Assembly (NCBI GenBank): GCA_002478505.1
Contig: DLOP01000096.1
Span: 1-38,462 of the forward strand
Source: Lachnospiraceae bacterium UBA7481
GTDB taxonomy: Bacteria > Bacillota > Clostridia > Lachnospirales > Lachnospiraceae
DNA length: 38,462 nt
Direction of reading: 5' to 3'
Shown: piece after piece, positions 16,497 through 22,921 of the stretch
How the letters are laid out: the number at the start of each line of letters is the position of its first letter
Numbering within the stretch: the stretch's first letter is position 1
Notes under the pieces: generated by a model
Databases searched by the model: none
What the model was told of the DNA's origin: nothing
What the model saw: the letters and a program-made list of their open reading frames with translations, nothing else
Position numbers and translations under genes: made by a program

Positions 16497-16826
16497 TGAA
16501 TCAAACACGGAAACTTGTATCCGAAGAATATGAAAAGCCGGAACAATGAGGGATCCTTGGAGGCGTACTATAAAGCCGTCATTCCTCCATTTTTGATTGG
16601 GTATTTATTTATGCTTGTAGCAGCGATATGTGTGGTGGCGGCAATCTTAAAAGGCTTTCTGGATGTGCCGAAGTGGTTTGTGCTGCTCAACCCTTTCGTA
16701 TTTCTGCTGGTGGGTGTGGGACTCAGAAAGATAAAGCCGAAATGGTTTTATGACCTTCCGGGGATTATCCTGCCAAGCCTTGGAATGGGGATGTTCGGGC
16801 TGATCGCAATTGTGAATATGCTTTAA
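16497..16826 (+). pseudogene. Broken membrane protein (DUF6796-like C-terminal fragment)
   Basis: An AAGGAGATCAAGC SD leads to ATG 16497, whose frame (MNQTRKLVSEEYEKPEQ) stops after 17 codons. Overlapping in another frame, a TTG (16515) or ATG (16530) opens a ~100-residue ORF with three membrane segments (GYLFMLVAAICVVAAILKGF, WFVLLNPFVFLLVGVGL, DLPGIILPSLGMGMFGLIAI). That ORF looks like the C-terminal part of a larger Lachnospiraceae membrane family, recalled as DUF6796. The simplest reading is an internal deletion with a frameshift between the true start and the membrane part. It might still be expressed as a 98-103 residue protein. Confidence 0.5.
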
Positions 16827-16861
16827 AGAAAAGTTGTTTGACGTAAGTAAAATAAAAGATG

Positions 16862-16908
16862 ATACCCTGTTACAGAGTAGAATATGGCTCTGTAACAGGG
16901 TATTTTAT
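16862..16908. terminator. Bidirectional intrinsic terminator
   Basis: A perfect 16-bp stem (ATACCCTGTTACAGAG / CTCTGTAACAGGGTAT) with a 10-base loop is followed by TTTATTA. It separates the aldo/keto reductase operon from the convergent hydrolase gene. Confidence 0.88.
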
Positions 16909-17717
16909 TAATCGGTAATGGACTCCATAAATATTTTATTGAATTTATCAAGCTGATCATAAATGATTCCGTGACCGCTGTCAGGTAAGGTTATCAGCTT
17001 TGAACCAGGGATGCCTTTGTGTTGTAATTCGGCAAGCTCGCTGGAAACAATGAGATCTTTGTCGCCATGGATAATGTATGTGGGAACGTGGACACATCTG
17101 AGATCTTTCCGGCTGTCTTCATCACGCAGGGCAACAGCGCTTTTAATTGTTCCGATTCCTGACGCGGACAAAGCGATGTCCTTGAACCAGTCAACTACTG
17201 CGCTGGAATGTTGTTGTGCAAAAAGCTGCTTACTGAAGTTTTGGCATAGCTGTGGTCTGTCGGTTTCCGCAAGGCTTATCAGGTCATCGACTTCCTGCGG
17301 CGTTTTTCCGTATGGGAAGCCGGGGTGCTGTGTAAAACATGGTGCGGCGGCAGAAAGCAGGATCAGTTTGCACACGCCGGCTCCATTGAAACAATTCATA
17401 TATCTTAAAGCAATTGCCCCGCCCATTGAAAAGCCCACCAAAATAAAATTTTTAAGACAAAGATGTCGAACTACCTGATAAATATCGGCGGACATTTGGG
17501 CATAGGAATATCCGTTTACAGGCGTATCTGATTTGCCGAAACCTCTCAAATCCACCGCTACTACACGATATCCACAGTCGGTAAGCAGATTGATCTGATA
17601 CTCAAAGATTTGATGGGACAGCGGCCATCCGTGAATGAGGAAAACCGTCTGCTTTCCATGCGGATGAAAGTCGTAAACGGCAATTTTTGTTCCGTCAGTT
17701 GATGTAATTAACTTCAT
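16908..17717 (-). CDS. Alpha/beta hydrolase (proline iminopeptidase/haloperoxidase-like)
   Basis: A 269-residue cytoplasmic alpha/beta-fold hydrolase. The oxyanion-hole motif is LIHGWPLS (residues ~27-34), the VDLRGFGKSD strand follows, and the nucleophile elbow GFSMGG places Ser97. The acid lies in IHGDKDLIV and the catalytic His in PDSGHG near the C-terminus, so the triad is complete. Such proteins are esterases, peptidases or lactonases; the substrate cannot be predicted. It has its own terminator and is divergent from the cysteine-rich membrane protein gene. Confidence 0.85.
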   Translation of the reverse strand: MKLITSTDGTKIAVYDFHPHGKQTVFLIHGWPLSHQIFEYQINLLTDCGYRVVAVDLRGFGKSDTPVNGYSYAQMSADIYQVVRHLCLKNFILVGFSMGGAIALRYMNCFNGAGVCKLILLSAAAPCFTQHPGFPYGKTPQEVDDLISLAETDRPQLCQNFSKQLFAQQHSSAVVDWFKDIALSASGIGTIKSAVALRDEDSRKDLRCVHVPTYIIHGDKDLIVSSELAELQHKGIPGSKLITLPDSGHGIIYDQLDKFNKIFMESITD

Positions 17718-17830
17718 AGATATCTCTTTTATTTGTTTTTTTATATATTATTCCGTCAGGTTGGGTAGTGTTAATTGATAATTTTTCTTTTAAAAATCAT
17801 GATTTTTGAATTATCTTTTATAAAATCTGA

Positions 17831-17860
17831 TTGTGCAAGAAGTATCAGGAGGCGTATAAT
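17831..17860 (+). promoter_or_regulatory. Promoter upstream of the cysteine-rich membrane protein gene
   Basis: -35 TTGTGC (17831-17836), 18-bp spacer and -10 TATAAT (17855-17860), about 58 bases before the ATG at 17918. Confidence 0.55.
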
Positions 17861-17917
17861 ATAAACGAAGGACAATGTAAATCAGTCATTTAAAGCAATG
17901 GCAGAATAGGAATACAG

Positions 17918-18688
17918 ATGAAAAATAGAAAAGATAAAAAGATGCAGCCTGCCTCTGGTATACGGAAACTATACATAATAAAGCTGGTGGGGCGCTGCAT
18001 GATATGCTGTCTTTGCGGGATGATGTATGTAGCAGACAGAGAATCATTTGAGATTATGAATGGTTTGAATTTTTTCAAGCATTTTTCGCCATTTCATATT
18101 ATATGGGCAATCTGGATGGTTGATATGTTGCTGCAGATTGTTCCTGTAAGGAATCGGATTCCGCTTGGTTCGCAGAAGCTGTTTCGACTCCGGTTTCGTC
18201 CAATTCGGGAAAAAGTGAACGTCCAGCGGCTCAAGCAGTATATTGTGTCCACAACAAAATCTGCATATAAAGTATTTGTTTTATGGACAGCACTGATTAT
18301 TGTGTTAGGTGTGCTGTATACGCATAAGGTAATTGACGATGCATTGCTATTAATGATCACAGTTGTATTTTACGTATGTGATTTGATCTGCGTGCTGGTC
18401 TGGTGTCCATTCCGTCTCATCATGCAGAACCGCTGCTGCACGACCTGCCGTATTTTTAACTGGGATCATTTGATGATGTTCAGCCCGCAGTTATTTGTCA
18501 AAGGATTCTTTTCGTGCAGCCTTTTTCTGATGTCCATAGTCGTGTGGATTGTATGGGAACTGTGTGTGCTTTTGCATCCTGAGCGGTTTTGGGAATATTC
18601 AAATGAAGCGTTGAAATGCGAGAACTGTACGGATAAGCTTTGTACGCAGTATTGCAGGAAATTACGGAGTCCGAATGGTGCAGACTGA
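17918..18688 (+). CDS. Multi-pass membrane protein with cysteine clusters, unknown function
   Basis: A 256-residue protein, not assigned to a named family. About four to five hydrophobic segments are visible (near residues 25-40, 58-75, 114-132, 140-165 and 193-215). Two conserved-looking cysteine groups stand out. RCCTTCRIFNWDHLMMF lies in a loop after the fourth segment. The C-terminal tail has CENCTDKLCTQYC, a CxxC-like spacing that could bind metal or a cluster. N-terminal residues are basic, consistent with a cytoplasmic N-terminus. It is monocistronic with its own promoter and is followed by 190 bp before the methyltransferase. Confidence 0.6.
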   Translation: MKNRKDKKMQPASGIRKLYIIKLVGRCMICCLCGMMYVADRESFEIMNGLNFFKHFSPFHIIWAIWMVDMLLQIVPVRNRIPLGSQKLFRLRFRPIREKVNVQRLKQYIVSTTKSAYKVFVLWTALIIVLGVLYTHKVIDDALLLMITVVFYVCDLICVLVWCPFRLIMQNRCCTTCRIFNWDHLMMFSPQLFVKGFFSCSLFLMSIVVWIVWELCVLLHPERFWEYSNEALKCENCTDKLCTQYCRKLRSPNGAD

Positions 18689-18881
18689 ACTGTTTACATC
18701 GTACTTTGGAATTGATAAAGGCAAAAAATGAACCTAATCAAAAAAACAGCCACTGAGATACTGGGGATGCTGAAACAGAAATAATATGATATACTGCAAG
18801 GGAGGGTTGCGGGGAGTTAACCCGCATTTTCTGCAATATTGATGTTTATGCATACGGAAAAGTGATTTGGAGGAACTTGTT

Positions 18882-19529
18882 ATGACAAGTGAAGAATACA
18901 AAAAACTGTCGCAAAAGGAATTTGACCGGGCGGCGGCAAAATTTGATGATGACGATATAAGCATTTATAATGTATGCCGTAAAGACTATCCGGAGATACT
19001 GGCGGAAGCGGCGAAAGAGCCGTTTTCTGACTTGCTGGATGCCGGCTGCGGCACAGGGGCAATGCTTGCTATGTTTAAAAGGGATTATCCGGATAGAAAT
19101 TACACCGGAGTGGATCTGTCGGAGAAAATGATAGAAACTGCAAACAATAAGCATATAGATGGAATACGCTTTGTTGCAGGCGATTGTGAAAATCTTCCTT
19201 TTGAAGACAACAGCTTTGACGTAGTCACCTGTTCCCTGAGCTTTCATCATTACCCCCATCCTGAAAAATTTTTTATGAGCCTGCACCGGGTTCTGCGTCC
19301 GGGAGGCAGGTTTATTTTAAGGGAAATGGCACCGTGCAACAAAGTATTGTTGTGGCTTATGAACCATATCCAGCTTCCGATAGTCAACATGATCTTACAT
19401 AAAGGGGATGTTCATGTTTATTCAAGAGATGATATACAAAGTCTTTGTGAGATCAGTGGGATGAAGCTGGAGCTGTTTGAGGCCAGAAAAGGACTCCGTC
19501 AGCATTGTGTGGTCAGAAAACCAACTTAA
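18882..19529 (+). CDS. Class I SAM-dependent methyltransferase
   Basis: A 215-residue Rossmann-fold methyltransferase of the UbiE/Methyltransf_11 type. The SAM-binding motif I is LLDAGCGTGAMLAMF, motif post-I is YTGVDLSEKMIETA, and later motifs are DCENLPFEDNSFDVVTCSLS and HRVLRPGGRFILRE. The substrate is unknown. The ATG at 18882 is chosen because GGAGG lies 10 bases before it; an upstream in-frame TTG would overlap that SD. A 71-residue protein gene follows at 33 bp. Fragments of both genes recur at 21193-21382. Confidence 0.88.
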   Translation: MTSEEYKKLSQKEFDRAAAKFDDDDISIYNVCRKDYPEILAEAAKEPFSDLLDAGCGTGAMLAMFKRDYPDRNYTGVDLSEKMIETANNKHIDGIRFVAGDCENLPFEDNSFDVVTCSLSFHHYPHPEKFFMSLHRVLRPGGRFILREMAPCNKVLLWLMNHIQLPIVNMILHKGDVHVYSRDDIQSLCEISGMKLELFEARKGLRQHCVVRKPT

Positions 19530-19562
19530 GCGGAAGGGACAAAGAGCAAATTTGGAGGAAAA

Positions 19563-19778
19563 ATGTTTCGTAAGAAGATAAAAAAGGAACCATACAATAA
19601 AGAGGAGCAAAAACCGGTCATTAAAAGCAGCATTTGTAATGGAGAGAGGGTTGCGGGTTTTAAAGAGATCCGTACCGGAAAATTTACGGAAGTAATGTTG
19701 ATCAGGAATGATAAGGATATGGAAGAATTTTTGGAGAAATATGATATTTCTGTGGATGAGATTAAAAAGGAATGGTAA
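19563..19778 (+). CDS. Small conserved hypothetical protein (71 residues)
   Basis: A basic, soluble 71-residue protein with GGAGG ideally placed before its ATG. The central part, SSICNGERVAGFKEIRTGKF followed by TEVMLIRNDKDMEEFLEKYD, recalls short Lachnospiraceae proteins often left as hypothetical (sometimes labelled aspartate dehydrogenase without support). It follows the methyltransferase gene and probably shares its transcript. A decayed copy of its last 45 codons is at 21245-21382, showing the gene pair was once duplicated. Confidence 0.7.
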   Translation: MFRKKIKKEPYNKEEQKPVIKSSICNGERVAGFKEIRTGKFTEVMLIRNDKDMEEFLEKYDISVDEIKKEW

Positions 19779-19805
19779 AGAAAAAGGATATTTTTGGTAT
19801 ATTTC

Positions 19806-19834
19806 TTGATATTTTTAAAAATTTCGAATATACT
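19806..19834 (+). promoter_or_regulatory. Promoter of the first DUF4143 ATPase
   Basis: -35 TTGATA (19806-19811), 17-bp AT-rich spacer and -10 TATACT (19829-19834). A small leader hairpin (TTGCGTC / GACGTAA with one wobble) lies between the promoter and the ATG at 19882. Confidence 0.7.
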
Positions 19835-19881
19835 ATACAGAAAAGTTGCGTCTTTTGCGACGTAAGTACGAGGTATAGGAA

Positions 19882-21156
19882 ATGATCAAAAGAGATTTTT
19901 ATTTGAATCGAATGATCCGCTCTATGTGGAATGGAGAGGTTAAAGTAATCACGGGCATCCGAAGGTGCGGAAAGTCCGTTTTACTGTTTGATTTATTTTA
20001 TGAATATCTTTTGGATCAAGGTGTGCAGGATGAGCAGATCATCAAGATTGTACTTGATCAAAGACGGTTCTATAAATACAGAAATCCAATTATTTTATGC
20101 GAATATATAGAATCATTGGTGCAGAAAAACAAAAATATAAAATACTATCTTTTTATTGATGAAGTTCAGCTGACAGCAAAGGTTATGGATGAGAAGAATG
20201 GAGGCATTGAAGTTACCATTTACGATATGTTGAATGAGCTGAAAGCATACGGAAATCTTGATGTTTACGTTACAGGAAGCAATTCTAAGGGGTTGTCAAG
20301 TGATATTGCAACAGAATTTAGGGGACGCGCAACACAGATCCATGTTTATCCGCTGTCTTTTAAAGAATATTATTCCTATCTTGGCGGGGATGAACGCCGT
20401 GCTTTAGATAGCTATATGCTTTATGGAGGTATGCCGCGGATACTTTCAATGGAGGATGAAAAGAATAAGAAAGATTATCTGTCTTCTTTGTATAAGGAAC
20501 TCTATATCAAAGATATCGTGGAAAGGAACGGAATTGAACGTGAGGATATCTTAAATGACGTTCTGGATTTTCTGGCATCTCAAATAAGTTCATTGACAAA
20601 TCCGACCAATATTGCCAATGCCCTGACAAGTATGAAAAATGAGAAGGTCAATCCGACGCTGATTGCAAACTATGTCGATCATACTATTGACTCTTTTCTG
20701 ATTCATATGGTCAGGCGGTACGATGTGAAGGGAAAAACTTATTTTAAGTATCCCAATAAATATTATTATACCGACATCGGTCTTCGCAATGCGAGACTAA
20801 ATTACAGGCAGTATGATCCGGGTCATATTATGGAAAATATGGTTTACAATGAACTAATCAAAAGAGGCTATTCCGTGGATGTCGGAGTTGTAAGCGACAG
20901 AACCGGAAAACAAAATTTACAGAAAGAGATTGATTTTGTCGTAAATGATGCGGATAAAAAGATATACATTCAATCTGCATTCAGAATGGACACAGAGGTG
21001 AAAGGGGCATCGGAATTGGCATCCCTTCTGTTGACCAAAGATTTTTTTAAGAAGGTTGTAATCCGTATGGACATTTCACATAATTATTATGATAATGATG
21101 GGATATTCCATTGCAATCTAATTGATTTTCTTCTTGAAAGAGTAGAATTGTTCTGA
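19882..21156 (+). CDS. AAA-type ATP-binding protein with DUF4143 domain (first copy)
   Basis: A 424-residue ATPase. Walker A is GIRRCGKS (residues 25-32), Walker B is YYLFIDEVQ (Asp93-Glu94), and a sensor-like VTGSNSKGLSSD follows. The C-terminal DUF4143 part is PD-(D/E)XK-like, but its core reads EIDFVVNDADKKIYIQSAF: the usual ExK is Gln-Ser-Ala, so nuclease chemistry is doubtful. The function of this widespread family is unknown. It is monocistronic and is the closest relative in the window of the protein at 30741-32042. It directly precedes the 30-bp repeat and the rearranged region. Confidence 0.85.
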   Translation: MIKRDFYLNRMIRSMWNGEVKVITGIRRCGKSVLLFDLFYEYLLDQGVQDEQIIKIVLDQRRFYKYRNPIILCEYIESLVQKNKNIKYYLFIDEVQLTAKVMDEKNGGIEVTIYDMLNELKAYGNLDVYVTGSNSKGLSSDIATEFRGRATQIHVYPLSFKEYYSYLGGDERRALDSYMLYGGMPRILSMEDEKNKKDYLSSLYKELYIKDIVERNGIEREDILNDVLDFLASQISSLTNPTNIANALTSMKNEKVNPTLIANYVDHTIDSFLIHMVRRYDVKGKTYFKYPNKYYYTDIGLRNARLNYRQYDPGHIMENMVYNELIKRGYSVDVGVVSDRTGKQNLQKEIDFVVNDADKKIYIQSAFRMDTEVKGASELASLLLTKDFFKKVVIRMDISHNYYDNDGIFHCNLIDFLLERVELF

Positions 21157-21162
21157 AATATG

Positions 21163-21192
21163 CCTGCGGCTGTTATTTTTATGCATTGATAT
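21163..21192 (+). repeat. 30-bp direct repeat, copy 1
   Basis: The 30 bases beginning CCTGCGGCTGTTATTTT recur without mismatch at 24480-24509 in the same orientation. They start seven bases after the stop codon of the first ATPase. The two copies bracket about 3.3 kb holding the gene remnants, the toxin-antitoxin candidate, the LRR lipoprotein and the broken ATPase. Confidence 0.8.
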
Positions 21193-21382
21193 GTGTCGGA
21201 GAAAATGATAGAAACTGCAAACAAAAAACAAATAGATGGTCATCAGAAGCAGTATTTGTACCGGGGAGAAGGTTGCGGGCTTTAAAGAACTTCGCACCGG
21301 AAAATTTACGGAAGTAATGCTGATCAGGAATGATAAGGATATGGAAGAATTTCTTGAGAAGTGCAAATACAGTACTATTTAA
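21193..21382 (+). pseudogene. Chimeric remnant: methyltransferase fragment plus 71-residue protein fragment
   Basis: Bases 21195-21240 nearly repeat the methyltransferase coding sequence around 19115-19160 (SEKMIETANK region). From about 21245 the sequence switches to a diverged copy of the 71-residue gene (SSICTGEKVAGFKELRTGKF, then TEVMLIRNDKDMEEFLEK) ending in a short altered tail and TAA. Neither piece has a start codon. It is a collapsed duplicate of the 18882-19778 gene pair with an internal deletion of roughly 470 bases relative to it. Confidence 0.8.
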
Positions 21383-21389
21383 AAGTTTC

Positions 21390-21418
21390 TTGCAATATCT
21401 TGTATTGTGTTGTAGAAT
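21390..21418 (+). promoter_or_regulatory. Promoter of the candidate toxin mRNA
   Basis: -35 TTGCAA (21390-21395), exactly 17-bp spacer and -10 TAGAAT (21413-21418). The expected start is near 21424-21426, about 50 bases before the small ORF. Confidence 0.65.
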
Positions 21419-21432
21419 ACTAGTGAGATAAC

Positions 21433-21517
21433 AAAAAAAGGCAGGGCGCAGGAGGCGGCAACCTCCCGCGTCCCTATGCAGGAGATGTGGCTCCCACACA
21501 GCAAAAATATTGCGCCT
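21433..21517 (-). ncRNA. Antisense RNA of the candidate type I toxin-antitoxin locus
   Basis: A promoter at 21524-21552 would start this minus-strand RNA near 21517. The RNA begins AGGCGCA, which can pair with UGCGCCCU close to its 3' end. It contains a UGUGGGAGCCACA hairpin, then a GGGAGG/CCUCC terminator-like stem, and ends in seven U residues (21439-21433). It would be about 85 nt, fully complementary to the leader, start codon and first ~14 codons of the 26-residue ORF on the plus strand. Promoter, folded body and terminator are all seen in the sequence; the antitoxin role is inference. Confidence 0.6.
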
Positions 21518-21556
21518 GTCGTCATTATACTTTCTTTTATTGTGATTAGCAAGTAA
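21476..21556 (+). CDS. Candidate type I toxin: 26-residue hydrophobic peptide
   Basis: The ORF starts MQEMWLPHSKN and continues IAPVVIILSFIVISK before TAA. A single ~14-residue hydrophobic stretch is followed by one terminal Lys, the layout of small membrane-acting type I toxins. A second ATG is at 21485. An AGGAGG lies in the leader (21450-21455), but it is inside a GGAGG/CCTCC hairpin and 20 bases from the ATG, so translation looks self-repressed. The mRNA runs from a promoter at 21390 to a terminator at 21583-21616. Too short for ordinary gene callers. I do not recognise the peptide as a named family. Confidence 0.55.
   Translation: MQEMWLPHSKNIAPVVIILSFIVISK
21524..21552 (-). promoter_or_regulatory. 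Promoter of the antisense RNA
   Basis: On the minus strand, -35 TTGCTA (21552-21547), exactly 17-bp spacer and consensus -10 TATAAT (21529-21524). It lies within the coding sequence of the small ORF, convergent with the mRNA promoter. Confidence 0.65.
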
Positions 21557-21582
21557 AGAATGGCGTTTGTGTGTTGTTGATT

Positions 21583-21616
21583 AGCGGTGTAGGAATATTA
21601 TCCTGCGCCGCTTTTG
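21583..21616 (+). terminator. Terminator of the candidate toxin mRNA
   Basis: A 12-bp stem AGCGGTGTAGGA / TCCTGCGCCGCT with two G-U pairs and a six-base loop, followed by TTTTGTT. It gives an mRNA of about 190 nt. Confidence 0.75.
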
Positions 21617-21747
21617 TTGCCTCACCGGATTGGTCTGCGGGGATGAGAGATGTTCTTTTCCCCAAGGGCTGAACCGATGGGAACAACAGAGACAACCATA
21701 TCATATAAAGATGGTTTGCTCTGAAATAAAAGGAGGAGTAAACAGAA

Positions 21748-22776
21748 ATGAAAACAAAAAAGAAAACAAAAAAGAAAACAAAAAAGAAAACAAAAAAGAA
21801 ATTAAAGGGTATGAGTGTACTTTTAACGATGCTGACTTTGATATTTGCCCTTACTGCATGTGGCGGAAAAGATACCAGGCAGCCGGAAGACATTGAATGG
21901 AGTGACGAAGAAATTGAAAATGCAATTGAGTCTTTGGAACAGATAGAGAACGCTGAAGGAACGGGGAGGGCAGAATCTGTTGGGGAATTAGAACCCGAAC
22001 AGGAAGAAGAACCCGAAGTTGTGGATGAAATACATCTCAGATTAGATGGCGATACACTCTATCTTTCCGGTACTGGAACGGTGAAGAGCAGTGACATCGG
22101 TAATGCTATGAATGCCGGAGTAAGCAATGTAGTGATTGAGGAGGGAATTACCAGGTTAGGATACATCGAGATGACATGGGTAGGTACATTCCAAAACTGT
22201 GAAAACTTAACGAGCATAACGCTGCCGAATAGCTTGGAGAGCATTGAGAAGAATGCGTTCGTAAACTGTAAAAGCTTAACGAGCATAACGCTGCCGGAAG
22301 GTTTGAAGAGCATCGGGGAGAGTGCGTTCGAAAACTGTGATAGCTTAACAAGCATAACGCTGCCGGATAGTTTGGAGAGCATCGGGGAGAGTGCGTTCTA
22401 CGGCTGTGATAGCTTAACAAGCATAACGCTGCCGGATAGTTTGGAGAGCATTGGGAAATGGACGTTCTACGGCTGTAAAAGCTTAACGAGCATAACGCTG
22501 CCGGAAGGTTTAAAGAGCATCGGGGAGGAGGCATTCAGCGGTGGTTGTAAAAGCTTAACGAGCATAACGCTGCCGGATAGTTTGGAGAGTATCGGACCTT
22601 TTGCATTCGCCCACTGTGATGCTCTGGAAGAGGTGACTTTTGGTAATGGTCTTACGGGAATGAGCGGACACGCATTTGATTACTGTAGTTCATTGATAAA
22701 AATAAACGCACCTGAAAGTTGTCAGGAAGTGTTCCTTAAAGCGGGGATAGATTTGTCTATTTGTGAGTGGTATTAA
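21748..22776 (+). CDS. BspA-like leucine-rich-repeat surface lipoprotein
   Basis: A 342-residue exported lipoprotein. A very basic N-region (KTKK repeated four times) leads to the hydrophobic SVLLTMLTLIFALTAC, where LTAC is the lipobox. An acidic linker spans residues ~45-95. A BspA/TpLRR domain with 23-residue repeats follows (SITLPxSLxSIGExAFxxC), six of them almost identical. BspA proteins mediate adhesion to host or bacterial surfaces, so a cell-surface binding role is plausible. AAAGGAGGAG sits before the ATG. The gene lies inside the 30-bp direct-repeat bracket, downstream of the toxin-antitoxin candidate, and has a terminator at 22795. Confidence 0.88.
   Translation: MKTKKKTKKKTKKKTKKKLKGMSVLLTMLTLIFALTACGGKDTRQPEDIEWSDEEIENAIESLEQIENAEGTGRAESVGELEPEQEEEPEVVDEIHLRLDGDTLYLSGTGTVKSSDIGNAMNAGVSNVVIEEGITRLGYIEMTWVGTFQNCENLTSITLPNSLESIEKNAFVNCKSLTSITLPEGLKSIGESAFENCDSLTSITLPDSLESIGESAFYGCDSLTSITLPDSLESIGKWTFYGCKSLTSITLPEGLKSIGEEAFSGGCKSLTSITLPDSLESIGPFAFAHCDALEEVTFGNGLTGMSGHAFDYCSSLIKINAPESCQEVFLKAGIDLSICEWY
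21751..21798 (+). repeat. 12-bp tandem repeat in the lipoprotein signal sequence (4 copies)
   Basis: Four exact head-to-tail copies of AAAACAAAAAAG, each encoding Lys-Thr-Lys-Lys, immediately follow the start codon. Slippage would change the length of the basic signal-peptide region without shifting the frame. Confidence 0.85.
22205..22590 (+). repeat. Near-identical 69-bp LRR-encoding repeats
   Basis: Six units share the core AGCTTAACGAGCATAACGCT and differ at only a few bases; one unit carries an extra codon (72 bp). Similarity at silent positions shows recent tandem expansion or gene conversion. Confidence 0.8.
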
Positions 22777-22794
22777 CAAGCGATCCTGAAAATC

Positions 22795-22834
22795 AGCAGG
22801 GCATTTGGCAGAACCAGATGTCCTGCTCTTATTA
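22795..22834 (+). terminator. Terminator after the LRR lipoprotein gene
   Basis: The stem AGCAGGGCATTTGG / CCAGATGTCCTGCT pairs at 14 positions including two wobbles, with a short loop and a moderately T-rich tail (CTTATTATTAT). Confidence 0.65.
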
Positions 22835-22921
22835 TTATGCATTGTTTAACCCCTCATTTAAAGTCAAGTAAATCTGGTATAATAACCGCATTACAGATAG
22901 CCTTGAACTTTAGATGAAATA

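Noticed and set aside
21433..21517. Signal recognition particle RNA or 6S RNA as the identity of the minus-strand small RNA
   Set aside because: The conserved SRP apical sequence (GGAAGCAGC type) is absent and the RNA is too short for 6S; its full antisense overlap with a small ORF fits a type I antitoxin better.
22059..22600. The regularly spaced repeats as a CRISPR array, and long antisense ORFs across them
   Set aside because: The repeats are coding LRR units of 69 bp in frame with a lipoprotein, with no unique spacers; the antisense ORFs are shadows of the repeat composition.
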